Shown here in pieces: positions 16,078 through 24,303 of a DNA stretch of 64,000 nt. The stretch is from UBA10649 sp037130755 (lineage in GTDB: Bacteria > Actinomycetota > Actinomycetes > S36-B12): positions 1-64,000 of the forward strand of contig JBAXSI010000010.1 of the NCBI GenBank assembly GCA_037130755.1. Direction: 5' to 3'. The position numbers and the translations under genes are program-made. The stretch's first letter is position 1. Every line of letters starts with the position of its first letter. The notes beneath the pieces are model-generated. The model was not told the origin of the DNA, did no database searches, and saw only the letters and a list, made by a program, of their open reading frames with translations.

Positions 16078-17118
16078 TCATGCCCCTTCTTCGGCCAGTA
16101 AGGCCTCGACGATCTCCCGGATGCGCAAGCCCACGATATCCGCGCTGACGTTGACCTCTCGACCAGGACCATCGCGGTCGATCACCGACTGCGCGGTCTC
16201 CATCGCTGTGAGCACGCGACTGTAGTAGTCCTCGAATGTCGCCGTGAGCTCCTGTGTGGCTGCGATGTCCGTCACGGCGAAGTCGCGACTGACCGCCCAC
16301 ATCAGATGACTCGATCGCTCGTCGATCGGTGTGACGAGCTGGGTGAAGCGCAGACGGGCCCACGTGTCGTCGGTGAGCTGCACATCCCAGTAGTCGACCC
16401 ACACCGCCGGGGACAGCAGGTAGCCCTCCTGCACGGTGGGCAGCTCAACGTCGGCGGGCCGGCCGGTGAGACGGGCCTGCCATGCAGGCATCCGAGCGGG
16501 CGGGAACTGCCTGCGCAGCGAGACCGTGGTCTCGCTGACAGTGACCTCGAGCGGAGGAGGTGCGTCCCCCAGCACCGCCGGCGAGATATCCGGCGCTACG
16601 AAGGGCACCTGGGTGACGTCGGCGAAGTTCTCGTGCAGGAGCAGGAAGCTTGCGTCGACCGGACGGTCGCCGGCGACAGTCGCCCAGTCGGCGTCGACCA
16701 GCCACGGCAGCTCGGGAAGCCGATGCAGTCGCGCGCGACCGGGCTCGCCGAACCAGGCCCAGACCAGGCCGTCGGACTCTCGGACCGGGTAGGCGTCGAC
16801 GAAGGCCCCGAGCGGCACGCGTGCCTGTGTGGGCACGCCGATGCACTGGCCGCCGGCGTCGTAGACGAAGCCGCACAGGCCGCAGCGGATGGTGTCGCCC
16901 TGGACTGTTCCTGCGCTCAGCGGATAGGCGCGATGTGCGCATCGGTCCTCGAGTGCGACTGCCGTACCTGCGCTCGTGCGGAAGAGCACGACGGGTCGGC
17001 CGACGGCGCGTACTGACGTGAGCGAGTTCGTGATGTCGGCGGAGCGGGCCACCGCGTACCAGCAGTCGGTGGGCACCACCACGGCTGCGGCCACTCGTCC
17101 TTGGAATGACTGGGTCAT
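16078..17118 (-). CDS. Rieske oxygenase-like protein with altered metal ligands
   Basis: 346 residues with the size and order of a vanillate-demethylase/phthalate-type oxygenase alpha subunit: N-terminal Rieske domain (about 15-115), then a helix-grip catalytic domain. The ligands are not canonical. The Rieske pattern C-x-H...C-x2-H reads C60-A-H62...C79-G-L-C82, with cysteine in place of the second histidine. The non-haem iron motif N/E-x2/3-D-x2-H-x4-H reads N164...D167-V-T-Q170-V-P-F-V-A175, so both histidines are missing. The frame is intact and the sequence is otherwise well kept, so this is not simple decay. It sits between a VanB-type reductase and MarR in the P450 operon. It may be an electron-transfer or binding protein rather than an oxygenase. 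Confidence 0.75.
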   Translation of the reverse strand: MTQSFQGRVAAAVVVPTDCWYAVARSADITNSLTSVRAVGRPVVLFRTSAGTAVALEDRCAHRAYPLSAGTVQGDTIRCGLCGFVYDAGGQCIGVPTQARVPLGAFVDAYPVRESDGLVWAWFGEPGRARLHRLPELPWLVDADWATVAGDRPVDASFLLLHENFADVTQVPFVAPDISPAVLGDAPPPLEVTVSETTVSLRRQFPPARMPAWQARLTGRPADVELPTVQEGYLLSPAVWVDYWDVQLTDDTWARLRFTQLVTPIDERSSHLMWAVSRDFAVTDIAATQELTATFEDYYSRVLTAMETAQSVIDRDGPGREVNVSADIVGLRIREIVEALLAEEGA

Positions 17119-17131
17119 GTTCCGTTGTCCC

Positions 17132-18106
17132 TTACAGGTCGATGACGAGTCGGTTGCCGCGGCATCGGGAGACGCAGACCATCATGGTCTCGTTCGAGGC
17201 CTTCTCCGAATCACTGAGCACGACGTCGCGATGGTCGACCTCGCCTTCGATGATCTCGGTTTCACAGGTTCCGCACACACCCTCGTGGCAGGACCCGAGC
17301 ACCGGGATGCCCAACTCCTCGACGGCATGGAAGATGCTCTTGCCCGGTGGCACCGTCAGCGTCTGGCCCGAGCGGGCCAGCACCAGCTCGAACTCGGTGT
17401 CCTGCGACTCGTCGAGCTCCTTGCCCTGGAAGCGCTCGAGATGCAGGGCACCCTCCGGCCACGCCTTGCAGGCGTCCTCGACGGCCTCGAGCAGCGGCTC
17501 CGGCCCGCAGGTGTAGACCAAGGTGTCAGTCGCGGGAGTTCCGAGCAGCTCGACGATGCGCTTGCTGAGCGTCAACTCGACCTCGTCGCGCGGCAGCAGC
17601 AGCACCTTGTCGCCGTACTGGGCCAGCGCCGGCAGGAACGCCATCGAGGCACGTGATCGGCCGCCGTAGACCAGCCGCCAGTCCGCGCCGACCGCCTCGG
17701 CCTCCTCGATCATCGGCAGCATCGGGGTCACCCCGATCCCCCCGGCGATGAACAGGTACTTCGGCGACGAGACCAGCGGGAAGTGGTTGCGGGGCCCGCG
17801 CACGCGCACGCTGCTCCCGACGGCGAGGTTGTCGTGGATGAAGACCGAGCCGCCTCGGCTGTCCTCCGCGCGCAGTACGCCCACCTGCAGGCTCCGACTG
17901 TCCGACGGCGAGGAGCACAGCGAGTACTGGCGCGTCAGGTTGTCGGTGAGTACCAGGTCGACGTGCGCCCCCGGAGTCCACGCAGGGAGTGTCTGGCCAT
18001 CCGGGTGAGCGAGCGTGAGCACGACGACGTCTTCCGCGGCACGGTCGACCGCCGTGACGAGGAGGTCCGCCTCGTACTCCTTCAGCGTCGTGGAGGTTTC
18101 GGTCAT
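17132..18106 (-). CDS. VanB/PDR-type oxidoreductase (FMN/FAD-NAD(P)H-[2Fe-2S])
   Basis: 324 residues. An FNR-type flavin domain has RQYSLCSS (about 56-63) and a pyridine-nucleotide domain FIAGGIGVTPMLPM (about 120-133). The C-terminal plant-type ferredoxin domain has SCHEGVCGTCE plus a final cysteine in MMVCVSRC. This is the phthalate-dioxygenase-reductase/VanB layout that delivers NAD(P)H electrons to a Rieske oxygenase; here it may also serve the P450 whose stop lies two bases upstream. The open frame runs far into the P450 gene, but the only start with family similarity is MTETSTTLKEYEA. Confidence 0.9.
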   Translation of the reverse strand: MTETSTTLKEYEADLLVTAVDRAAEDVVVLTLAHPDGQTLPAWTPGAHVDLVLTDNLTRQYSLCSSPSDSRSLQVGVLRAEDSRGGSVFIHDNLAVGSSVRVRGPRNHFPLVSSPKYLFIAGGIGVTPMLPMIEEAEAVGADWRLVYGGRSRASMAFLPALAQYGDKVLLLPRDEVELTLSKRIVELLGTPATDTLVYTCGPEPLLEAVEDACKAWPEGALHLERFQGKELDESQDTEFELVLARSGQTLTVPPGKSIFHAVEELGIPVLGSCHEGVCGTCETEIIEGEVDHRDVVLSDSEKASNETMMVCVSRCRGNRLVIDL

Positions 18107-18108
18107 GC

Positions 18109-19368
18109 CTACTTCGCCTTGACCCGTACCGGGAAGCGCTTGACGCCATTGACGAAGTTGCTGCGTACGCGCTCGATCTCTCCGGTCTGCTCGATGGAGG
18201 CAAGCCGCGGAAGCAGCTCCTCGAACAGGATCCGGATCTCGAGGCGGGCGAGGTTGGCGCCAAGGCAGCTGTGCGGGCCCTTGCCGAAGGTCATGTGGTC
18301 GTTCGGGAACCGGGTGAGGTCCAAACCGTAGGGGTCGGTGAACTTGTCCTCGTCGTGATTGCCTGACGCGAACCACATGACGACCTTGTCGCCCTCCTTG
18401 ATGGTCTTGCCGTGCAGCTCGACGTCCTTGGTGGCCGTGCGACGGAAGTGGTAGACCGGTGAGGCGTACCGGATGAGCTCCTCGACCATGATCTGCGACT
18501 TGTCGAGGTTGTCGACGAAGTACTGCATCTGGTCGGGGTGCTCCATGAGCCCCTTCATCGACAAGGTGATCGCCTGTCGAGTCGTCTCGTTGCCTGCCAC
18601 GACCAGCAGCAGGAAGTAGTTGTCGAAGTCGGTGTCGGTCAGCGGGACGCCGTCGTCGGGGAGGCGATTGACGATCTTGCTGACGAGGTCCTCGCCGTCG
18701 CCGCCCTTGCGCTGCTTGGCGAGCTCCCGGCCGTACTCGAAGATCTCCAGCGACACCGGGTTGCGGAACGGCAGGTGCTTGTAGTTCTGCGCCTCGTCGC
18801 TGTCGACCAGCACGTTCGATAGCTCCGGGTCGGAGAAGCCCACGATCGTGTTTCCCCACGTGATGAGCTGGGGGATCATGTCGTCGGGCACGTCGAGCAG
18901 TCGGGCGAGCACGTTGATCGGGAAGTCAGCAGCCAGGGCGTCGACGAAGTCAATGTCCTCACGTGCCAGGGCATCGTTGATCGAAACGCGGGCGAGGTCG
19001 CGAAGGAACTCCTCGTAGCGACGCAGCTGCGCAACGCTGAAGTCGCGCTGCAGGAGCTTGCGGAGGGCCTGGTGCCGAGAGCCGTCAGACTCGAGGATGG
19101 ACCTGCGCAAGTCCTGGAACTCGGCCGGCGGCTCCTCGAGGTTCACGAACTGCGTCGAGGTGAACGTCTCACCGTCCTTGTTGACCATTTCGATGTCGTT
19201 GTAGCGGGTCACCGACCAGAAGCCGTGGCCGTCGCTGTCGTTCTCGTCCTGCCAGTGCAGGGGGTCCTCTGCACGCAGCGTGTCGAACATGCCCCACGCC
19301 TCGTTGTTGACGAAGTAGTCGAGATTGGTGAGGTCGACTTCGCTGAGCGGCACGGGCTTGTGGTTCAT
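18109..19368 (-). CDS. Cytochrome P450 (first copy)
   Basis: 419 residues, soluble bacterial class. The I-helix oxygen motif is LLVVAGNETTRQAI (about 245-258), the K-helix ExxR is in EELIRYASPVYHFRR, and the haem loop FGKGPHSCLGANLAR (Cys about 360) is canonical. The C-terminal VRSNFVNGVKRFPV resembles the CYP125/CYP124/CYP142-like and linalool-hydroxylase-like groups. GAGGAGAA lies ahead of the ATG. Gene order ADC-like, P450, VanB-type reductase, Rieske-like suggests hydroxylation or O/N-dealkylation of an aromatic or terpenoid compound before ring cleavage. Likely electron donors are the adjacent reductase or the ferredoxin at 14.6 kb. Confidence 0.9.
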   Translation of the reverse strand: MNHKPVPLSEVDLTNLDYFVNNEAWGMFDTLRAEDPLHWQDENDSDGHGFWSVTRYNDIEMVNKDGETFTSTQFVNLEEPPAEFQDLRRSILESDGSRHQALRKLLQRDFSVAQLRRYEEFLRDLARVSINDALAREDIDFVDALAADFPINVLARLLDVPDDMIPQLITWGNTIVGFSDPELSNVLVDSDEAQNYKHLPFRNPVSLEIFEYGRELAKQRKGGDGEDLVSKIVNRLPDDGVPLTDTDFDNYFLLLVVAGNETTRQAITLSMKGLMEHPDQMQYFVDNLDKSQIMVEELIRYASPVYHFRRTATKDVELHGKTIKEGDKVVMWFASGNHDEDKFTDPYGLDLTRFPNDHMTFGKGPHSCLGANLARLEIRILFEELLPRLASIEQTGEIERVRSNFVNGVKRFPVRVKAK

Positions 19369-19406
19369 GTTCTTCTCCTCGGTGTTCAGGGCGTCTGTTG
19401 GGGAGC

Positions 19407-20216
19407 TCAGATGGCTTGCGAGTTGTCGGTCAGCAGGATGCCGCCGTTGAAGGTGGTGCCGACCTCGCAGAAGTAGCCGGCGATGATCTCGTCGACGGGA
19501 AGCAGCGATGCGGGCTCGTCCCACGGCGAGTCGAACAGGCTCAGTTCGGCGTCGCCGATCCACGGCTGGCCGAGGTCGAGATCGACGCCGCCCATCGTCA
19601 CGACCTGGTTCATCGACATGCCTGCGCCCGGGACGAGGGAGGGCATGACGCGGTGGTGGAGCATCTTGTGGCCGTTGACGAAGCCGTTGCCGGGCGCAGG
19701 CTCGCGCAGTGTGACCTTGGCGGTCGCGAGCCGGTGGTCGTACGCGGCCAGTGACGCACCGAAAGTGCCGCCGGGAGCGATCCGCGCGGTGGCCTTCCCA
19801 CGGGTGTAGGGCCGGGTGACATATGCGCTGCCGAGCTTCTTCGGGTAGCCCTGGAACCAGCCGCGCGCGATGGCGAAGTCAGTGGTGACCCAGATGAGGA
19901 CGCATCGGCTGTACGTGACGCCCTGGTACTTGCATCGCACCACGACGAACGCCTCGAGGTACTGGGACTTGATGGGGTCGAGCAGTTCCTCGAACGAACT
20001 GCTGCAGGACTGCCAGTCCGCCCAGATGAAGGCGACGGCACCGGGGTCCTCGTCGGCCAGCTCGACGTCGGGCGGGAGGATGGCGCGGACGTTGGCGGGA
20101 TCGGTTCGGTATTCGACCGTGAGCAGGGTGCCGGAGTAATGCCAGGGCATGTCCGGGATGACGGCACTGCGCCCGCTCTGCGTGTACGGCGGAAGGAAGC
20201 CCTGCGAGCTCGTCAC
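19407..20216 (-). CDS. Acetoacetate decarboxylase superfamily protein
   Basis: 269 residues of the ADC fold. The Schiff-base lysine pair appears in WFQGYPKKLGSAYVTR (about 130-146), the position of Lys115-Lys116 in clostridial ADC. ADC-superfamily members include true beta-ketoacid decarboxylases and also pyruvate aldolase-dehydratases. Its GTG start overlaps the FAH gene stop by four bases, so it is translated with the meta-cleavage enzymes. In standard homoprotocatechuate operons that place is filled by a decarboxylase/isomerase or the HpaI aldolase, neither of which is seen here. The role may be a lower-pathway decarboxylation or carbon-carbon cleavage. Confidence 0.82.
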   Translation of the reverse strand: MTSSQGFLPPYTQSGRSAVIPDMPWHYSGTLLTVEYRTDPANVRAILPPDVELADEDPGAVAFIWADWQSCSSSFEELLDPIKSQYLEAFVVVRCKYQGVTYSRCVLIWVTTDFAIARGWFQGYPKKLGSAYVTRPYTRGKATARIAPGGTFGASLAAYDHRLATAKVTLREPAPGNGFVNGHKMLHHRVMPSLVPGAGMSMNQVVTMGGVDLDLGQPWIGDAELSLFDSPWDEPASLLPVDEIIAGYFCEVGTTFNGGILLTDNSQAI

Positions 20217-21091
20217 TTCTTCTCCTCGACGGTCGACGGGTAGAGGTCCTTGCTCGGAGTGCGGATGCCGCGGAACTCCCAGTCGCCTCCCATAGCGGTG
20301 GAGATGACCTCCTCGCTCTCGGTCGGCTGGGCGCCGCAGTCGTCGCGGATGGCAACCGGCCCCTGCACGATCGTGTTGCTCAGGGTGCCGAGGCCCTCGA
20401 CTTCCACCTCCACGACATCGCCCGGGTAGACGGTGCGCGAGAACGCCGGGGTGCCGGAGAACAGGATGTCGCCAGGCACCAGCGTGATCGTCCGAGCGAT
20501 GTCGGCCACCAGGTAGTGCATGTCCCACTCCATCTCGGCCGTCGTGGAATCCTGCTTCACGACCCCGTTCACCCGCGTCTGGATCCCCTTGTCGCGGAAG
20601 TCCCAGCCGGTGACAAGTCCCGGTCCGATGGGCGCAAGGGTGTCTGATCCCTTGACGCGCAGCATCGACCCGGCGTCGGTGTCGCGGAAGTCGTGCAGCC
20701 CGTAGTCGTTGCCCACGGTGTAGCCCGCGATGTAGTCGCCGGCCTCCTCGGGCGAGACGTTGCGACAGGTGCGGCCGATCACGATGACGATCTCGCCCTC
20801 GTAGTTCAGCCAATTGCACCGCTCCGGCCGCACCACGGCGCCCTTGTGCGAGTTGAGTGCCGTGATCGGCTTGTGGAAGTACGTCGGCGCGGGCGGCAGC
20901 TTCGTCATGAACTCCTGGGTGCGGGAGTCGTAGTTCAGGTGCACCGCGATGATCTTCGTCGGCTCGCACGGCGGCAGGTGGATGGCGTCGTCGATGCCCA
21001 CGATGCGGCCATCCGGCGCCACCAGCTCGTCGCCATGGCGCACGACCTGGACGGGAGCACCCTCCAGCAGGATGCGGCGGTAGTCGGTCAT
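20213..21091 (-). CDS. Fumarylacetoacetate hydrolase (FAH) family protein, HpaG/HpcE-like
   Basis: 292 residues. An N-terminal extension (about 1-70) precedes the FAH core. NYEGEIVIVIGR gives the metal-binding Glu pair; GYTVGNDYGLHDFRD and PIGPGLVTGWDF follow, and DILFSGTPAFSRTVYPGDVVEVEVEG marks the C-terminal part. In homoprotocatechuate routes FAH-family enzymes decarboxylate and isomerise 5-oxopent-3-ene-1,2,5-tricarboxylate or hydrate the dienoate. The start overlaps the extradiol dioxygenase stop (ATGA), supporting such a role. Which of the FAH reactions it performs is not resolvable by eye. Confidence 0.86.
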   Translation of the reverse strand: MTDYRRILLEGAPVQVVRHGDELVAPDGRIVGIDDAIHLPPCEPTKIIAVHLNYDSRTQEFMTKLPPAPTYFHKPITALNSHKGAVVRPERCNWLNYEGEIVIVIGRTCRNVSPEEAGDYIAGYTVGNDYGLHDFRDTDAGSMLRVKGSDTLAPIGPGLVTGWDFRDKGIQTRVNGVVKQDSTTAEMEWDMHYLVADIARTITLVPGDILFSGTPAFSRTVYPGDVVEVEVEGLGTLSNTIVQGPVAIRDDCGAQPTESEEVISTAMGGDWEFRGIRTPSKDLYPSTVEEKK

Positions 21092-21993
21092 ACAGCTACC
21101 CCCGAATGGGACCAACCTGTGCTCGGCCGGTCGAACCACACGTGCACCTGGCTGGTGCCGACGGAGTTCTCGTAGTCGCTGATCTGGACACCCGGTGCGC
21201 AGAAATCCTGCTCGCCGAGCGCCGCGGCCATCATGAGGTAGTGGGCGAACTTGCCCTCGGGCCGGACCGTGAGGAAGTCGTCCATCGTCTCCAGCACTCG
21301 GTCATGCCGGCCCTCGGCAAACCAAGCGAGTCGCTCGTAGTCCATCTCGCGGGCCTTGTCGCTGACGATGTACTTCGGGTCTGATCGCTCCACCTCAGGG
21401 TTCAGCCGGATCTCACGCAATCCGTAGAACGTATGGGACAGCGAGCCGGTCGCGATGATGATGACCTTCCGATCCACGTCCGCGATCGCCTTTCCGATGG
21501 CCCGGCCGACCCTGAGGTAGTCCTCGGTGTCGGCGGTCTGGCACACGCTCATCGAGAGCCAGCGCTTGTCGAGCCCCTTGCCGAGGTAGGACCACAGGTT
21601 GACAGAGGGGTAGTAGAGCGGAAGGTACTCATCGTCGATCGGTGTGATCCAGGTGCCGACCTCGTCTGCATGCGAGGCGATGGCATGCGCGAACTCCGCG
21701 TCGCCTTCCCACTCGTAGGGAATCTTGCTCATGCCGCGCGGCAGTTCCTCGGCGGTGAAAAAGCCCTTGCGATGCGCGTGCGCCGTAACGACAAACTCCA
21801 CCGTCGTGAACCAGTGCGAGTCGAGCACCACGACCGTGTCGTAGTCCAGGGTCTCGAAGACGTCCTTGCGCAGCTGGTTCAGCGACGTGACCAGCGAGAG
21901 CTCGTTGCCCTCGTTCAACTCGCGGCGGGTGGTCTCGGGCAGCATGATCGTCGGGACATGCGACAGCAGCCCGGCGGCGACGAACTCTCCCAT
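21088..21993 (-). CDS. Extradiol ring-cleavage dioxygenase, HpaD-like (LigB family)
   Basis: 301 residues of the class III extradiol dioxygenase family, most like 3,4-dihydroxyphenylacetate 2,3-dioxygenase of the enterobacterial HpaD type. Ferrous iron ligands are expected at His12 (LLSHVPT) and His60 (VVVLDSHW), with a later Glu; ATGSLSHTFYG contains the acid-base histidine. ELPRGMSKIPYEWEGDAE matches the substrate-domain region of HpaD. It opens a catechol next to the hydroxyl pair with O2. It is two bases downstream of the HpaE-like dehydrogenase, which would oxidise the semialdehyde produced. The substrate could be homoprotocatechuate or another side-chain catechol. Confidence 0.85.
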   Translation of the reverse strand: MGEFVAAGLLSHVPTIMLPETTRRELNEGNELSLVTSLNQLRKDVFETLDYDTVVVLDSHWFTTVEFVVTAHAHRKGFFTAEELPRGMSKIPYEWEGDAEFAHAIASHADEVGTWITPIDDEYLPLYYPSVNLWSYLGKGLDKRWLSMSVCQTADTEDYLRVGRAIGKAIADVDRKVIIIATGSLSHTFYGLREIRLNPEVERSDPKYIVSDKAREMDYERLAWFAEGRHDRVLETMDDFLTVRPEGKFAHYLMMAAALGEQDFCAPGVQISDYENSVGTSQVHVWFDRPSTGWSHSGVAV

Positions 21994-21995
21994 TG

Positions 21996-23459
21996 CTATT
22001 CCTTCCAGCCGTTAGGCGCATAGACGGTGTTCTTGACGTCTGCATAGAAGTCGAAGGACCACAGGCCGCCCTCGCGGCCGACGCCCGACTTCTTCGAGCC
22101 ACCGAACGGGGCCCCAAGGTCGCGTACGAAGAAGCAGTTCACCCAGATCGTCCCGGCGACGAGGTGCTTGGTGAACGCCTCAGCGCGCGGACGGCTGCCC
22201 GTCACGACGCACGCGGCCAGGCCGAACTCGGTGCCGTTGGCCAGTGCCAGCCCCTCCTCGTCGGTGCCGAACGTCTGCATGGTGAGGACCGGTCCGAAGA
22301 CCTCCTGCGTGAGGATCTCGCTGCCCGTCTGTGCATCCCGGATCAGCGTGGGCTTGTAGTAATGCGTTCCGAGTTCGGTGTTGGCCTCGCCGCCGTACAC
22401 GATGGTGGCACCGTCGGCTCGCGCCCGATCGACGAAGCCCTGCACCCTCTCGATGTGCTTGAGATGGATGTTGGGCCCGATCTGGGTCTCCTCGTCGCGC
22501 GGGTCGCCCTGTCGGATCTGCGCCGCACGCTCGGCGAAGCGCGCCGCGAATGCATCCGCGATGCCGTCCTGTACGAGCAGTCGAGTGCCGGCAAGGCAGA
22601 CCTGACCGGCGTTGTCGTACTGCTCGATCGCGAGGTCGATCGCGAGGTCGAGGTCGGCGTCGTCGAGGATCACGGTCGGACTCTTGCCACCCAATTCGAA
22701 CGAGCAGGGGATCAGGTTCTCTGCCGCCGCACGGGCGATGACCTTGGCGGTCGGCACCGATCCGGTGAAGCAGATCCGCGACACGTCGGGGTTCAGCGTG
22801 AGCGGGGCACCTGCCTCGGCGCCGAGTCCCTGAACCACGTTGAAGACGCCGGCCGGCAGGCCTGCCTCGTGGGCCAGGTCGGCGAAGTACGAGGCGGTGA
22901 GCGGTGCCCACTCGGGTGGCTTGAGGACGACGGTGTCGCCCGACGCGAGCGCCGGGCCGATGCGCCAGGTGGCCAGCATGAGCGGGGCATTCCACGGCGT
23001 GATGACGACGGCCACACCGGACGGGTCCCACGAGACCACGTTGTCGTGGTCACGGGTCTGCCACACCGGATGGTGGAGCTTGTCGACCGCGTAGTCGGCG
23101 AAGAAGCGGATGTTCATCGCGACGCGTGGCATGACGCCGCGGCGGTGCGAACGCAGGAGGGATCCGTTGTCGTGCGTCTCGATCTGCGAGAGCTCCTCGA
23201 TGTGGGCCTCGATGTTGTCAGCGACGCGGTGGAGGATCTCCTGGCGCTCCACCGGCGACATCCGAGCCCATCCAGGAAACGCGGCCTTGGCTGCCGCAAC
23301 TGCGGCGTCGGCTTCAGCCTGACCGCCGCGGCTGACCAGCCCCAGTACGGACCCGTCGACAGGGGAGACAGTCTCGAAGGTGCTGGTCGAGGCCACCCGC
23401 TGGCCACCGATCCAGTGGCGCGTGTCCACGTCGACACCTGCCACGGCAATCGTCGTCAT
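21996..23459 (-). CDS. 5-carboxymethyl-2-hydroxymuconate semialdehyde dehydrogenase-like (HpaE)
   Basis: 487-residue NAD(P)-dependent aldehyde dehydrogenase. VVITPWNAPLMLATW has the oxyanion Asn, CFTGSVPTAK the cofactor loop and SFELGGKSPTVIL the general-base Glu. NAGQVCLAGTR holds the nucleophilic Cys (about residue 290). FAADYAVDKLHHP-like segments and adjacency to the HpaD-like dioxygenase support oxidation of the ring-cleavage semialdehyde. It is the first gene of the eight-gene minus-strand operon, with AAGGAG four bases before the ATG and a 110-base upstream gap containing an inverted repeat. Confidence 0.85.
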   Translation of the reverse strand: MTTIAVAGVDVDTRHWIGGQRVASTSTFETVSPVDGSVLGLVSRGGQAEADAAVAAAKAAFPGWARMSPVERQEILHRVADNIEAHIEELSQIETHDNGSLLRSHRRGVMPRVAMNIRFFADYAVDKLHHPVWQTRDHDNVVSWDPSGVAVVITPWNAPLMLATWRIGPALASGDTVVLKPPEWAPLTASYFADLAHEAGLPAGVFNVVQGLGAEAGAPLTLNPDVSRICFTGSVPTAKVIARAAAENLIPCSFELGGKSPTVILDDADLDLAIDLAIEQYDNAGQVCLAGTRLLVQDGIADAFAARFAERAAQIRQGDPRDEETQIGPNIHLKHIERVQGFVDRARADGATIVYGGEANTELGTHYYKPTLIRDAQTGSEILTQEVFGPVLTMQTFGTDEEGLALANGTEFGLAACVVTGSRPRAEAFTKHLVAGTIWVNCFFVRDLGAPFGGSKKSGVGREGGLWSFDFYADVKNTVYAPNGWKE

Positions 23460-23532
23460 CAGGCTCCTTGCTGAAGGGGAGTCGGTGCGTCAGAGGGGGT
23501 TGCCGTCGCGCGGCGTCGCGTCAGCATAGATT

Positions 23533-23546
23533 GTTCGGGTCCGAAC
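23533..23546. promoter_or_regulatory. Inverted repeat GTTCGG-GT-CCGAAC upstream of hpaE-like operon
   Basis: Perfect 6-bp arms with a 2-bp centre lie 74 bases upstream of the hpaE-like start in the gap to the next gene. The size suits a dimeric helix-turn-helix regulator such as the operon's MarR protein. A related TTGTTCG..CGGAC sequence occurs near 14804-14816, between the ferredoxin and the PuuD-like gene. Binding is inferred only. Confidence 0.4.
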
Positions 23547-23569
23547 GGAAAGCCCTCCCAGCAATATTT

Positions 23570-24277
23570 TCAGGCGCTGTTGGCGACCTGGTCGAGGAAG
23601 GCGTCGACGAGCCGATGGGCGCGCTCGGCGGCGTCCTCCTGCTCGGCGAGCACGTGCTGATAGAGGATGTCGGGGTCCTGCCCATCGGCTGCGACCAGCT
23701 CGCGCCCACCGTTGCCGTACCAGCCCTGCAGCCCGTACGGGGTCAGCTCGGGATGGAATTGCACGCCAAGGTTCCGTCGAAGGATGAATGCCTGTGAGGC
23801 GAAGGAGTTGCGGGCGATCTCGTGCGCGTCCGGGGGCACTTGCCAGCGGTCGTAGTGGAACTGGAACCACGGACCGGAACTGACGATGTCCGGGAACTGG
23901 GTCCAGATGGATGCCCAGCCGATCTCGGCACGCGGAGCCGGCGCAACGGAGCCGCCATGGGCCCGCGCGAGCAGTTGACCGCCGAAACAGATGCCGAACA
24001 CCGGGACGCCTGCGTCGTCGGCTCGCTTGAGCCACTCCAGTTCGGGAACCAGCCAGTTGCCGATCGTCGCGTCGTCCCAGGCACCCCATGGTGATCCCAT
24101 GGGCACCAGCGCGTCGAAGTCCGTCGGGTCAGGGAAGTCGAAGGACACGTTCGGGGTGCTGAACTTCTCCGCCGGGACGATCAACTGCTCGACGACCTCA
24201 TAGCCACGGTGCGCGAATCGCTCGGCGATCGGGCCGGCAGGACTGAGGTGGTCGTGCTGGAGAATCAGGACGCGCAT
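23570..24277 (-). CDS. Class I glutamine amidotransferase-like hydrolase (first GATase partner)
   Basis: 235 residues. The nucleophile elbow is VFGICFGGQLLARAHGG (Cys about 101), and the His-Glu dyad is in LGVQFHPELTP (His about 181). It begins MRVLILQHDHLSPAG, the usual start of stand-alone type 1 GATases of the GMP-synthase-like group. No synthetase domain is attached. It diverges from a glutamine-synthetase-like gene across 132 bases, the same GS/GATase pairing seen in aniline (TdnQ/TdnT) and polyamine (PuuA/PuuD) degradation. A gamma-glutamyl amide hydrolase role is therefore favoured. Confidence 0.82.
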   Translation of the reverse strand: MRVLILQHDHLSPAGPIAERFAHRGYEVVEQLIVPAEKFSTPNVSFDFPDPTDFDALVPMGSPWGAWDDATIGNWLVPELEWLKRADDAGVPVFGICFGGQLLARAHGGSVAPAPRAEIGWASIWTQFPDIVSSGPWFQFHYDRWQVPPDAHEIARNSFASQAFILRRNLGVQFHPELTPYGLQGWYGNGGRELVAADGQDPDILYQHVLAEQEDAAERAHRLVDAFLDQVANSA

Positions 24278-24303
24278 GGACTGCTCATCTCGTGGCCAGA
24301 TTT

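Noticed and set aside
17132..18859. A 575-codon open frame that would fuse a long N-terminal part to the VanB-type reductase
   Set aside because: The first 250 codons lie out of frame over the P450 gene and have arginine/proline-rich shadow composition; the reductase family begins at 18106.
21993..23474. A 493-codon plus-strand frame opposite the hpaE-like gene
   Set aside because: High-GC antisense frames are commonly open; composition is Arg/Gly/Val-biased with no motif, while the minus strand encodes an unmistakable aldehyde dehydrogenase.
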